Source: Eunapius fragilis
Taxonomy: Eukaryota > Porifera > Demospongiae > Spongillida > Spongillidae
Length of the DNA stretch: 64,000 nt
NCBI GenBank assembly: GCA_963681505.1
Contig: OY811980.1
Coordinates: forward strand, 4,385,504 to 4,449,503
Reading direction: 5' to 3'
The translations under genes were made by a program, and so were the position numbers. Position 1 is the stretch's first letter; each line of letters opens with the position of its first letter. The notes beneath the pieces are model-generated. The model did no database searches and was not told the origin of the DNA. It saw nothing but the letters and a program-made list of their open reading frames with translations. This document shows, piece by piece, positions 31,571-44,000 of the stretch.

Positions 31571-32345
31571 ACAAGTAAATAAAAACATTCTCTAACGAGA
31601 AAGTTGGTGGGCATATAGGATTGACAATGTTGGTGTACAAAGCACGGAAACAAGTGTGACAGAAATGTTACTGGAAAATTGAAATAGGCCTATATTTAGC
31701 CCATTTTCTCAGGCGTGCGCTGCCTAAATGTGACTGGGCTAAATATAGGCCTATTTCAATTTTCCAGTAACATTTCTGTCACACTTGTTTCCGTGCTATG
31801 TACACCAACATTGTCAATCCTATATGCCCACCAACTTTCTCGTTAGAGAATGTTTTTATTTACTTGTTTCATAAGTTTTTTTTTCTTTTTTTTTATTAAG
31901 AACTTGCTAGAACTTGCTAGATGGCCATAGAACTTGCAACAAAATAGGGTATTTCTCGCTGTAGTTTCTTTCTAGATGTGATATGTGTCCAAATGACATG
32001 CTAGGATAACGTGCCGGTAAATTCTGAAGAGATTGGTACTATTTTCGTTCTTTAAAACCGTTCGTAGCTCGAGTTATACCTTCCTAAGGAAGACAACGAC
32101 GACGACGACGACGAACAATTTTTTTGGGAATGGGCACGAGAAGCAGGTTCTTTGTTTGTCTGGAAGCGCATAGTTTAATGACATGAAACTAGCATGAAAA
32201 CGTAGATCTTGGTGTTGTCGTTCGATTGCTGCAACGAGATAAGTGATCCGTTTCTCTGTTGTCCCTCCCGACGCGATTTAAAATTTTTAATGACATTCAT
32301 CATTCCTCAATCAATCCTGTATTGAACCTGCTGACGCAGGTTCAG
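31571..32345 (-). mobile_element. Internally deleted copy of the 45.2-47.4 kb element
   Basis: 31,571-31,867 is a hairpin with about 135-bp arms (ACAAGTAAATAAAAACATTC on the left and its exact inverse on the right; inner arm GGCTAAATATAGGCCTATTT). After a T-rich joint, 31,890-32,345 matches the other end of the long element in reverse, including (CGA)n, AGGTATAACTCGAGCT-type sequence and the terminal mini-hairpin GAACCTGC-TGA-CGCAGGTTC. The internal gene of the long copy is absent. The join lies in a poly(T)/poly(A) tract. Confidence 0.85.
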
Positions 32346-32436
32346 ATCAAGCAACACAGTGACATTATGGGTTTTCATGCCACACATGCATGTACCACCC
32401 AACTGACACCAAATTATTCCTGAAATCATGGTAGCT

Positions 32437-32466
32437 GTTAACACAAAGACACACAAACACACACAA

Positions 32467-32537
<71 letters not shown>
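32437..32537. repeat. (AC)n microsatellite
   Basis: About 100 bp of AC dinucleotides with a few interruptions. Confidence 0.97.
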
Positions 32538-32538
<1 letters not shown>

Positions 32539-33389
32539 CTTACATGTAACTAGCAATAGATGATTTCCAAGCCACTGCTGCTTTGGCTTGTAGCTGTCTT
32601 CTGATAGCCTACACCACAGAAAAACAAGAGCAGGTGATACCTCACGTGCCTCCCTCCATAGTGCCCTCCCTCCATAGTACCCTCCCTCCATAGTACCCAG
32701 CCATGTTGTGCAGTTAGCGTATTATCATTCTTTATCTTATCTGAAATCAATAAATGCTTGCATATGCAGACTCAACTATTGCATGGATCAAGCAATCAAT
32801 ACATGTATGTAATGTTATGTCTCTATTCACAATAAATAAGCATCTCTTTGGAGTGTTTCAGAAAGTCAACAAAGTCTGCTAACACAGTTCCTTCTCACTG
32901 CTGACATCACATACACGTTAAGGCACCAACAGAGACAGCTTACACCATACCCAACATTAGGCCCAAAACTGTTCTGACATGACCACTTCATGCCCTCACA
33001 CATTCAATTGCAAAACGGCCCATATGTACATGGAGATGTGCATTGTATACATGTACATGTATGATTACAAATGTACCATATGTGTACCAGTTCTCTTGAT
33101 TACAAGGTTGTACCACATCCGTGTACATGTACATGCTGTCATGCTATAACCGGCGACGCATATTGGTGGGCAAAGGCATACGGGTTCCCCCCCCCCCCAT
33201 TTTGGGTCCGGACTCCGGGGGATCCATATGCCAGGCCTCTCCTGATGGAAGGCTTTGTACTGCTGTACCTCCCTGAGGATGCCTGCTATCTGATGTGATG
33301 TGTATTCTGTCTTGGATTGGAGCCTCTGTTCATGTATCTAGGGTGGTGAGGGAGGAGAGATGTGGGGGTAGAAGAAGTGGGTAGGTGTG
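32538..33389. other. No confirmed gene
   Basis: It contains the partial poly(C) repeat (33,140-33,232) and a short open + stretch reading YARPLLMEGFVLLYLPEDAC at 33,226-33,290 that could be an exon but lacks a clear acceptor. Three GTACCCTCCCTCCATA-like copies lie at 32,650-32,700. Confidence 0.3.
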
Positions 33390-33603
33390 GAAGTGGACCA
33401 TTGGGTGGGTGTGGTGGGAAGTGGACCATTGGGTGGGTGTGGTGTGAAGTGGATCATTGGGTGGGTGTGGTGTGAAGTGGACCATTGGGTGGGTGTGGTG
33501 TGAAGTGGACCATTGGGTGGGTGTGGTGTGAAGTGGACCATTGGATAGGTGTGGTGGGAAGTGAACCATTGAGTGGGTGTGGTGGGAAGTGGACCATTGG
33601 CTC
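33390..33603. repeat. 28-bp minisatellite
   Basis: About seven to eight copies of AAGTGGACCATTGGGTGGGT plus GTGGTGTG. Open frames on both strands (Thr-Pro-His-rich) are by-products. Confidence 0.95.
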
Positions 33604-33706
33604 ACTCATCACATGTACACCACTAGTACCCATAGTGTGGGTGGGGCAATATGACAGGGTGTGGACTGTGTATGGGGTAGCCCCCCTTCCCCCCCCCACC
33701 CCCTTA

Positions 33707-33780
33707 CCAGAAGATTGAGAGGGACTGTCAGGATGTACCGGTCCACGGCTCAAAATGGGATTTCTTCAATGAGAGCACAC
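33707..33780 (+). CDS. Candidate isolated exon
   Basis: A long C-rich pyrimidine tract ending ACCAG (33,685-33,706) precedes an open stretch reading KIERDCQDVPVHGSKWDFFN and ESTPWKM, after which GTAGAG could be a weak donor. It looks like coding sequence by composition but I cannot assign a family or neighbouring exons. Confidence 0.3.
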
Positions 33781-34062
33781 CCTGGAAAATGTAGAGGTAC
33801 ACATATTAAAATCAGTTATCGTGCACATACACATGTACATTACACTATACTGCATGCCTTCTACAATTCAATCAAGTTGGACATCGTTGGGGAGGGGGGG
33901 GGGGGGGGGTAAGGGGAAAGTGTAGGAGCCTACTACATGTGTACATGAGGGTGTGCACCAACAGTTGCATGTAAGGACCCACAAAATAATCATTACTGAA
34001 GTGAGGTGCTGATGGTCATGCATTACTAAAGGTTGAGTTGACCTTATGAACTCTGCACCCTG

Positions 34063-34111
34063 CAGGTATAAATAGATGACCCTTGGAGAGCACAGCAGAG
34101 AGTGTGTGTCA
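34063..34111 (+). promoter_or_regulatory. Candidate TATA promoter with short first exon
   Basis: GGTATAAATAGATG at 34,063-34,076 is followed about 30 bp later by a probable start region, and GTGTGTCAG-GTGAGT at about 34,111 is a near-consensus donor. This is the pattern of a TATA promoter plus short non-coding exon on +. No downstream + gene is recognised before 35.9 kb. Confidence 0.4.
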
Positions 34112-35880
34112 GGTGAGTGTGAATATTGAACAGGTTGAACTTTCACCTACTAAGAATGTACATGTAGAACAAATGGAGGACTATTAAATTTTATTTTTGT
34201 ACTATTAAATTTTTTTTGTAATGATCATTTTGTACTAAGAATGTATACGTAATGTATACGTACATGTAGAACACATGGAGGACTATTAAAATATTTTGTG
34301 CTGATCTTTGAACCCTTCCCTTCCTTTTTACACTACCACATCTTTGAGATGAATTGGATGAAGAGCTGGGTAATCCCCACCTAAGCTGTTAACGTGAGCT
34401 GGCTATTATGAGCTGCTACTGCATGTAATAGTGCATGGCCAGTGGCCAGCTTAGCAGTATGCGATTACCAAGCGTATGGCTAGCGCATGCGCGCTAGCTA
34501 GGACCCTGCCAGTGTATACCATGCCAGCCTGCCCTTTTTTTTTTCTCGCCCCCGTAACTTTAATAAAAAGGGGCCTGGGAACGAGGCTAATAGCTATACA
34601 TACATATTGCATCATCGTCCATCCAAACTACATTCATCTTTTACTCCTCACAGGAAGTTAACATGTGCACTTGCATAGTACATGGTAAACATGCACAACA
34701 AGAAAGATTGCACTTGCAAATGAGTACATTCATGCAGTAGCTTGTTTCTTCTAACACGTATACCCATCATACCAATCATTGTAGTTTTTGTGAGGAGTGG
34801 TGTTCACCTTTAAAAGGGCAGAAACATGCACTATCTTCTAGAATGTCAGTAAAAAGCTCCGGCTGTCTACCTTGGTAAATTGTCTTGTACACTTTCTCCA
34901 CGCTGATGATTTTGTCTGCAGTGGGCATTTCTGCATGCATGTAGAGAAAGTCGCTCTATGTCCCACACGAATGGCGTACACACTGAAATCCACAAGAACT
35001 CACCTTTTGGGTTGTCTCCGACAAAGTTATGTATATTCTGAGTTTCTTGAAAGACAGTGGTATTGCAAGGGAAGTGGCAAAAGCGAACAGGCTTAAACTA
35101 TACATGTACATGTAGGTGCGCATGCGCAAGTCAAGAATCATATTTTTTTTGACAGGTGGTTATTAAAAATAACACGCCAGGTGATTAAGACTGCATGTCT
35201 GTAATATAATATATGTTGTTTACATCTTGTCTGCGTTGTCATGACGTAATTTCATTGCACAAAGTTGGCGGGGGGAAAATACTTTTCCTCCGCTAACTTT
35301 AATGAAAAAGAAATTGGGCCTGGGGACGAACCTAACAGCCCATGTGTATCGCACGGTATCGGTAGCAAGTAGCATCAGAGTGAGAGTTACAGAACTGCAT
35401 GAATATTATCTCTGCCAGACTCTGGTAGCACATTATAAAATTTGTGCCATATATCATCATTAAAAAAAATTAAAATAATAAATACGCAACCCGCGTAACC
35501 GAGAAACGGATAGTTTTGCTGAGCTCTTGATATATATCGAACCAGAAGGCAACGACGGTCGTTTCAAGGTTTTGTTCAAGTTGTCGCCCCAGACCCGGCT
35601 AGGTAGCAGCAGTGGATGGATTACACCACCGCTACGTATATGCTAAATAACGGTAATATATACTGAATCCTTACATTAACTGCATGGTCTGGGGCCAAGA
35701 TAACCCGGCCCACTCCAATTGCAAGACCCATTCATCTCACGTCGTTGCAAAACCCATATAATTAGAACCTTTTAATAATAACGTCGAGTGGTGTTTAAAT
35801 TAGTGCAATTGGTGGTTGTATCATCTAGTCCCCGCTCTGTTATTTTACACAACCATTGCTCATTAAGGAGTTTTCCCGTT
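34112..35880. other. No gene; two partial copies of a GGCCTGGGAACGAGGCTA repeat
   Basis: At 34,545-34,592 and 35,285-35,335 similar ends occur (AACTTTAATAAAAAGGGGCC... and AACTTTAATGAAAAAGAAAT...), each leading into CCTGGG(A/G)ACGA. They look like ends of a dispersed MITE family. 34,470-34,500 contains a GCTAGCGCATGCGCGCTAGC near-palindrome. Confidence 0.4.
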
Positions 35881-36884
35881 CTCAGGTAGATTAAGGCAAG
35901 GCTTTTCGGCAATAATTGAATTCAATTGTTTCAATGAACCGCTTGACTTCTAATACCTACTATTCCTCACAGGTAGCTGTTTTGACAGCCATCATTTCAA
36001 AGATGACAGTGAACTGTTTTATGGTTATTTTCATTGCAAGATGAAGCTACTAGTACTATGTGCGCACGCTAGCTATAGTGTGTTGTATCTGGTTGTATTC
36101 TTGTGTGCATTTGCCAGACCAGTAAACAAGTACCTCTACAGCATCTTTTGGTTCAAAACAAAGCTACAACTGTCTACTATGTTTTTGCCGATTTGGGTTT
36201 AGCGAATCGATTAACGCGGTTAAGATCGAAGAGCCTGAACATTGGACCCGGTACTAGTACTTTGGGTTCTAACTGTTATTTTTTGCCAATACGCGTCAAG
36301 TAGTTATTCCTTCCAACCCCAACCCCAACCCCAAAACGGATTCTACACAGTTCAGTGAGTGGATCCGAATAATAAAATATCCACACAGGGAAAAAATGCG
36401 TGGAATCAAGTTCTGATTTTACAGAGGATTTTTAAATCGTCTGAAAAATCATTGTGTGATCTTACATAGAAAATCTGATGCGTGTGATTTGTGTGTGATT
36501 CTCTGTAATATCACACAATGATTCCAAAATGATTCCACGTGTTTTTTCCCTGTGCCAGAAACCCGTTGGCATCCCGTCCGGCAAAGCCTATATATGTTTA
36601 CCTTAAGGTCCTATACGGCCACCTCGACAGCTGTACGTGTCACTCGATTCAGACAAATCGCGATGGTGATACGCTACCAAACAACAAAAGAAGCAATAGT
36701 CGTTCCTTTAAACAACATCTCAAACTGAACTAGTCCATAAAGAATGCTGTTTTCCACACCCTTATTTACAGCTACGTGTATTGTTCATACGCAGCAGCTG
36801 CCATTAGTATATGAAACCAAGCAACGTACGCGCGCACCCCGTTAATTGCATAAAATAAATAAGCCTTGCCTTAATCTACCTGAG
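35881..36884. mobile_element. ~1-kb non-autonomous TIR transposon, copy 1
   Basis: Perfect 24-bp terminal inverted repeats: the left starts CTCAGGTAGATTAAGGCAAG (35,881-35,904), the right is its inverse (36,861-36,884). The flanks are TT on both sides, a possible 2-bp target duplication. The interior has (CCCCAA)n near 36,308 and a TTTACCTTAAGGTCC block, but no transposase. A second copy lies at 43,951-44,710. Confidence 0.9.
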
Positions 36885-37222
36885 TTCGGTTGAATACATC
36901 AATTAATAAAAATTTTTCATGCAGGTTTTTCCACTGCTTATAAACCAAATGTACGTTATTAATTTAATCGTATGTAGCACGGGATCCTAACATACAACAA
37001 AATTGTTTGCATTGTGTATATGTGTATCAGGTCACCAATGTACACATAAAACGCACAATATGGGATAGTGTTTCATATACATACATGTATATCATTTCCC
37101 GAAGAATTGTGACAAGCGTCTTTAGAACGTATTGAAATAGTGGCTTCACATACACGTAGTACGGCAATAGTGTACAACTGTCAAGAAAATAGTGTCCAAA
37201 TAATCTAGTATGAATCACACAT
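36885..37222. other. 3' flank of the ROCO gene
   Basis: AT-rich and non-coding. It would hold the 3' UTR of the minus-strand gene ending at 37,223; no convincing poly(A) signal was fixed. Confidence 0.35.
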
Positions 37223-37524
37223 TTACAAGTAGCTATTCTGGTTTGTTAATACTAAGTCACAGATACGATCTGCAGCTTCTGAGAACTGAAGATTTCTAAG
37301 AACTTCTTCCAATTGTCTATATGTTGCTTTACTTCCATTTTTATCAATCCATTTCATCAACATCAGCACTCTCTGATTTGCATCTGCCTTGTTAATGCTC
37401 TCAATGTCAGAAATATCACATGGCATAAATCCAAGGCCCTTAGCAATCAGCTGCCAGGGTTCACACAATCCAGCCAGTTTCGTAATATCTACGTCCTTAA
37501 TTTTTTCATCAAGTGATCCAAGAG
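37223..37524 (-). CDS. ROCO gene: terminal exon, Death domain
   Basis: After the acceptor CACCTCAG it reads LGSLDEKIKDVDITKLAG, then the Death-domain helices LCEPWQLIAKGLGFMPCDIS, DIESINKADANQRVLMLMKW and YRQLEEVLRNLQFSEAADRI before the stop. The Trp-x-x-IA-LG and MLMKW-KNG-AT--L--L patterns are typical of Death domains. The incoming phase (G plus CT, Ala) fits both upstream donors. Confidence 0.88.
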
Positions 37525-37987
37525 CTGAGGTGAGAAATACATACATGTACTCATATGAGGTCACTGGTCTAATACTTGAAATATGTGTACATGGATGGTT
37601 ATTAATTTTTTTGTGAACAACAATCTGTCATCATCCATAAGTAAAAGTAAAGGGCTTAATTTATCGGTTGTATAATATATTTATAGGCAGCCAGCACTGC
37701 TAAAGTGGCATAGACAGACTAACCGGCATACTGAGGTAAAAATGTTCGTGGGCTATGAACTTTTAAATAAATAAGACAATATGCAAAACAGATATTCACA
37801 GCTGCAAAAAACTATCAGCATTGTGCATATTGTTGGCACTAATAGTCTTGCTAAGTCATGAAAGTGCGAAAACAGCATTCAACTAATCAAACCAACAAAA
37901 AAAAACTGCATTCATTTCTGTGTTCGTTAAATTGAAGTTCATACTGAATTAGCAGGTGATCCAGGAGGGAGGACACTTGGGACACGT

Positions 37988-38021
<34 letters not shown>

Positions 38022-41000
38022 ATATCCCATATATACAATTACAGTGTATTTAAATAAGCATGCCATTTAACTTGTTTTAGTTGTCGCAGCACTGGCTAGG
38101 GCCTATTGATTCCTACAGCGCATGCACGTACATGTAAACATGCAAGTTACAATTAAAAAATCATCAATTATTCATTACTGATCATTTAATAATCATATGC
38201 AACAGTTTGAAAGGAATGTGACAGAGTGTCAAAACGGCAAGGACCACTATCTCCCAAGAGGAACACATTGCTAATTTTTTCACCAGGTCCAGCAGGAATG
38301 CTGTAAGATGGGGCAGACTGAGCCATTGATTCATTTGAAGAGATACAATTGTAGGCCTAGAAATGGCTAGAATACATAAAATGAGGAGTCTATGAAACCG
38401 GGTTGTTGCTTGGGCTTGGGAGGACAGAAAGATTTAATAAGCAAATAATACTATTACAATATAAATAGCTAGTAGTACTATACTAAATTCAGCCGCACAA
38501 AACTGTACTATAAATCAAATTCAAACGCTTCACAAGGCTTCCACAAGGCTGTCAACAGTCCCATCAACTTTATCTTCACTACAGAGCCAAAAAGAACATT
38601 GGGCTAATATGGCAGTGATGAGTCAGTCGGCCTTTACTTAATGATTTTTCACATCCCAATAATTGAGAATGTTTAATGCAGCAAAATGTAACACTGTAAA
38701 ATAATGTAAGTGATACCATTTGATACTGAAATCCGTTGTTTCTTTGCCAGGCTCTCTTCATCCTCAAATAAATCTGTACACAAACATCAAGTCACTTTAA
38801 GAACAGACATCTGAATTGGTTGAAAATAGTATGCTGCTGGGAATATAAAGGGTTTACATGTACACAAATCAAGGAAAGTTATTTCAAAATAACCTTTAAT
38901 CTTTAACCGTTCTCTTATATTGCAACAAATTTTCATTTCATGAGTGGACCTGCTGCCGAACAATGATCAGCAAAAGTGTTCCCAAAATGTTTGTTTCTAG
39001 ATGTACAATAGCTGAATTAGTGAAGTTATTAAAGCATTCTAATAGCATAACAATGCATGTACCACAAAATAAAAATTATATTCATACATCTACAATGGTT
39101 AATAAATAAAATAACCATCAAAAATCAGCATCTTACAGAAATAAAAATATTAGTGTTAAAATGCAAAGATTGCTTACAGTTTTGGCCAGCTTGGTCCTTA
39201 AACCTTAAACACTTGATGTAAACCAATTTTCTGTCAACAATAAACTAAAGTAATAATGCTAATATTTATAAATGAAGGGCTTATGAGGGATTATGATTTT
39301 ATACAGTACATTTGAATTTCAATTATCTTGATTACCACTTCATATGAAGAAATCACAAGAACGTAGCCAGTGGAAAAAACGCGACATAATGGATTGCTCA
39401 TGCTCACTTCATTTGTGTATGTCAGTATGTGAAAGAGCAATCACCTCAGTGAAGGCAAAGACAATGAAGATTGAGGAGTACAAGAAACTAAATTATGACC
39501 TATAAACTACTATATTTTTCAGAGCAAAAAGGTCATTCCTGTGATGGAGTCATTTCATAGCTATATCGAAACATTTATGTTTTAAGTGATAAATTTACAT
39601 GTTCTAAACATGCAAAATAATGCTGGCTAATATGCCATGTTTTGTGCAAAAAAAAAACGATGCTCTGAACATATATACATGTACATGTATCTGATCACTT
39701 ATTTCATGTGCCATGGACAAAGATGTTCAGATAAGTGATGAATGTATGCACTGTGATGCATTGTACATGCATGTACATGTAATTTTACTGCATTTCATTT
39801 AGAATGTTAATGACATATAGTTTAAGATACATATACATTTATTGCAGAACACAAACATTCATTCATTGTGTGTGCACATGTGTATATGTAAATTATTTAT
39901 GCTTTGACCAGCATGTACAGCGTACATGCATGTTCATGTCAGTATTTGTACATGCATGTATTTATTGACTCATCATATGTATTTGGTTATTCTGTTAGCA
40001 ATAAATAAAGTACCTGCTCTTTATCATACTGTAGTCAAGTCGGTGTTACTAACATGTAAATCCCAGCAACGAAAATTGTATCAGCTAGAAGGACAAGAAT
40101 GATATGGGACAGTGCCCAGCAAAATTACCCTTGTCAGAGTCAAAACTGTACCTTATACACATATTTGCAACCTCAGAAATGCTTTCACCTTTCTCATACA
40201 GTTGTTCCTCATAATTCTATTCTGGAAAATTCAATTTTTTGTATTATTTTAACTACACCAAACCCACAAATCTCCTGGCATCACATAGAGGAATCTTGTA
40301 TCCAGTGACACATTCATTTCGTTGATGTATAAAACGCTGGCAAGATCCAAGTGACAAATTTGTTTAGTTGTACCTTCAGCAACCTAGTTTAGTTGTACCT
40401 TCAGCAAATAACACGTAGGTAAAATTTTAAGTGTTCTTGATGCTCATACCTACACATGTAAACTAGGCCATTAAAACTAATATTGCTTCTGTGGTAGAAA
40501 AATTACACCAAAATACAATTTTCCAGAAAGACTTGGTAGAACAAAAGTTAAAAAGAGAAGCATTTACGGTTCCTAAGATCCATTCATTTGCATAAGGTAC
40601 AATTGTTATAGTGAAAAAATAATAACCCCACAAAGAAGCAATTACTGGAATCCCATATACATGTATGGTATAGATTTTTACTGTATTACTGAAATTACCT
40701 GCTGATGCCTGTCTTTGTCTCTTAAAATATGAACCTGCTGCTTCTTCAATCTCTGCATACTTCCTTTTAGGCAGTGCTGGGTCTGAATGAATTTTTACAT
40801 GTACATGTAACAAATCCTACATGTATTTTTTATATGTAATTTTAAAATACCCATGTAAAATAACCCCAATCATACTCAGCTATGTATATGTTAAATTGCA
40901 TGCCAAATTAGCCAAATATGACATATGCGTCATGCACAGATACATGTGTGTAATATAAACATATAAGAAGCATTAATAATCTTTTCGTAAAGCTGTTTGT

Positions 41001-44000
41001 GATTAAAGTCGAAGGGTCCATTGTGAAAGTGCATGTACACATGTACATATCAGTAGCATTGTCCAGTGTACATGTACCTCAATGTGCATGTACTAGTATG
41101 ATTATTAATGTTAATACACTCAGCTGCGTCCCCAGGTGATTTAAAAGGGGGGAGGAGGAGCTCAGACTGAAATGTTGTTACATATGCCACAAAATAACTA
41201 GGCAGCTATTATGAAGGGGCTTGATTGGGGGGGGGGGGGGGGGGGGGGGGGAAGGGGGTACCAGCTAAGGGTATAGGGAAGTGCTGTAAGCTCCGCCCAT
41301 CAGGATCTGGGACACAGTTTCATTTTAAGCATGTACAACTAATGAATAAAAAAAGGAAAGTGGAAAAGTCAAAATATTTTTCACACAGCAAGTGCTACAG
41401 CATTAGTTTATGCAACTGTTAGAACACCTCGTAGTTTTGTTATCCCATAATTATGGCAATAAACTGCGGTTGCACTATTTCACATGCATCATCAGTCAAT
41501 TATGGTTATGTGCCCATATTGATAAGTACATATACCAGGGAATATGCTGCAAAAGTAGAGCCATTCTAATATGGCACTGGGTGGAATTGCTTCAAGAGTG
41601 CTTCATTAATTAATGGGGTGGGAGGGGCATATAGTGGGAGGAGACATCTGCCCCAAAGGCCCCCCTCTGTTACACTCTTTTGCCAATTTAGTTGACAGCC
41701 AATCGTTCTTATTTTGAATTCGGAGCATTTTGAACAAATGGTGTATGTGCCTTTAGTTACATGTATCACCTTACAATGTATATCTACTAATCACATCTAC
41801 TCATCACATAAAACTCTACACCATCTGGGCATAATATAAATACAGTAGTGGTCAATAAAATGTTTCATATACCATTCGATGCAGCAACATAACAGCATCT
41901 AAACTGAACGATGAGAAAGCACATATGCTTTATATATAAGTAAACAAAGTTTACAAAAAGCGAGAGTGCTTTATACATTTGTTGAGAGATGATTGTACAA
42001 GCAATGGGTAATTACAATACAGTGTGTCATACATGTATAATATAGTTTATATATTTGTACATGTACATGCACACTGGATACATGTACATGTACATGTATA
42101 CTGGGTCAATGCCATTTACCATTATGGAACAGCATTTATTGAAACGGCGTATGAAAACGGTCCCACCTGTTGGCTTCTAGGAACTGCAACTTACAAAAAC
42201 TTTAATATTGACTGCTTTTTGTGGGTCTGATGAACCTGGCAAACTTGCCGTGTGCCAAGAATCATTGCTTAGTTATTGCCATTATGTTAGTTTGTATACC
42301 AGTATATAATTTACATCAACATTGATTTCACTGAAATTGATAATAGAGTCTGGAACCTATGTAATAAGCTAAGCACATTTCTGTAGACAAGGTTGAAGAA
42401 CTGGGGGGGGGGGGGGGCTTAACTGATTACCAGCTAAATTATTCATAACGTAAATCCACTTCCGGCCAAATTAATTTTGCTATAGTTTTAAATGTGATGT
42501 ACGTTACTCAAAACTCTGTCAGCATTAGTTCGGCGCTTAAACGGATGAAGTTTAGTATGAGAAGGTATGTTACTTTGTTTTATACATCCATGGACTATAG
42601 CTTCACCGCAAGACCGCCGTCAAAACATTGATTTTTCATTCTATAAACCGTACGCGCGCGTACGCTAGTGTTCCGATTTTGTCGAATGAAGCTTACGTTT
42701 GTCAGCAACCTAACTACGAAAAACTGGTAGAGAATTCTTCAACCTTCTTGGAAATGTATAGATGCCGTTGTACTCTTTTGTATGGAGTGAATAAAGACCT
42801 TCGTTCGAATATGCATATTCTTCCAATTAGTGCACGGCTGGTATTTTTTAGTTTCTATACGAGTGTTTATGAGCGCAAGTACCTGGATGCCTCTTGTATC
42901 TGTTTATTACCCCCTAATTTTGACAAATTTGTCATAACAACACTGCCTGTTCACTTAAAATTATTTTCGTCCAACATAACCGGCTGCGCGTCTTTAGACG
43001 CTTACGGCTGCCACGTAACGTAATGATTGCGCGTCTTTAGACGCTTACGGCTGGTAATCAGTTAACCTAAAATTGTGGTGAATATAGGAGGGTGCAGCCA
43101 CCCAGCTAGGGGGTGCCGAGCTGCCCTATGGGGCACTTTTTAAGCCATGACACATACATGTAGCATAATTGTGTAGAAAGTATTGAATAACCTGTATCCT
43201 ACGATTCTTAGTATGAATAATTAATGAACTTGAACTGGTGGCAAGAAACAATTGTGGGGATAAAATCAATCTATGGAGCAGCCGCATGATTTGAATGTGC
43301 ACAAAAGGAATATTACGGTGTTGTAATGAGTGTCACAAGTTGATCCTTGTTCATAATGCTATACTAGCGACAAATGCTGTCAGTGAAAGACGTTTCAGTG
43401 CTCTTTGTTAGCATAAAGCTCTGCACAACAATAGGTCAAGCAAGGCTGAATGCAAGGACAAAAGAGATAGCCTCGCTGTATGACCATTTTAAAAAATGAA
43501 AGTCGTTTGGAAAAATATAAGTAGTTACCCAATCAAGTTCTGTTCAACTTGTTTAATGTATTGCTGCATTGTAAATTGCACGGCACAGTACATTATGTGA
43601 AATAAAAATGAATACACCTACATATATGCATGTAAATAATGGATGCCATTGACGTATAGAACTATTGCATTTTTTTTTTAATTCAAAGATGTCTCGCATG
43701 TATGTTTTAGTTATTTGATAGTTTTATTCATTAATACATAAATCCTATGCCTGATCCATGCATCAATATTTTGCATCAAAAAAGGGAGGTAGTAAAAAAA
43801 AAAACTGGTGGGGGGGGGGGGGGGTTGCAACCCCTTGCCTACAGGCCAAAATCTGGTTGGATATGACTTTTGGAACATAAGATAAATGTTAAGCTTTTTA
43901 TGAATTACAGCCATACTCAGCTACAATGAAAAGTCTGAAACATTTACCCACTCGGAGTGATTAAAGCAAGGTGAGTTAATGAACCGCTTGACTTCTAATA

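Noticed and set aside
36308..36335. Telomere-like CCAACCCC repeat
   Set aside because: Only three units, present in both copies of the 1-kb TIR element, so it is part of that element and not a telomere remnant.
38210..38300. Possible extra ROCO exon (minus strand, reading NESMAQSAPSYSIPAGPGEK)
   Set aside because: The frame is open but no acceptor/donor pair with the required phase 1-1 was found.
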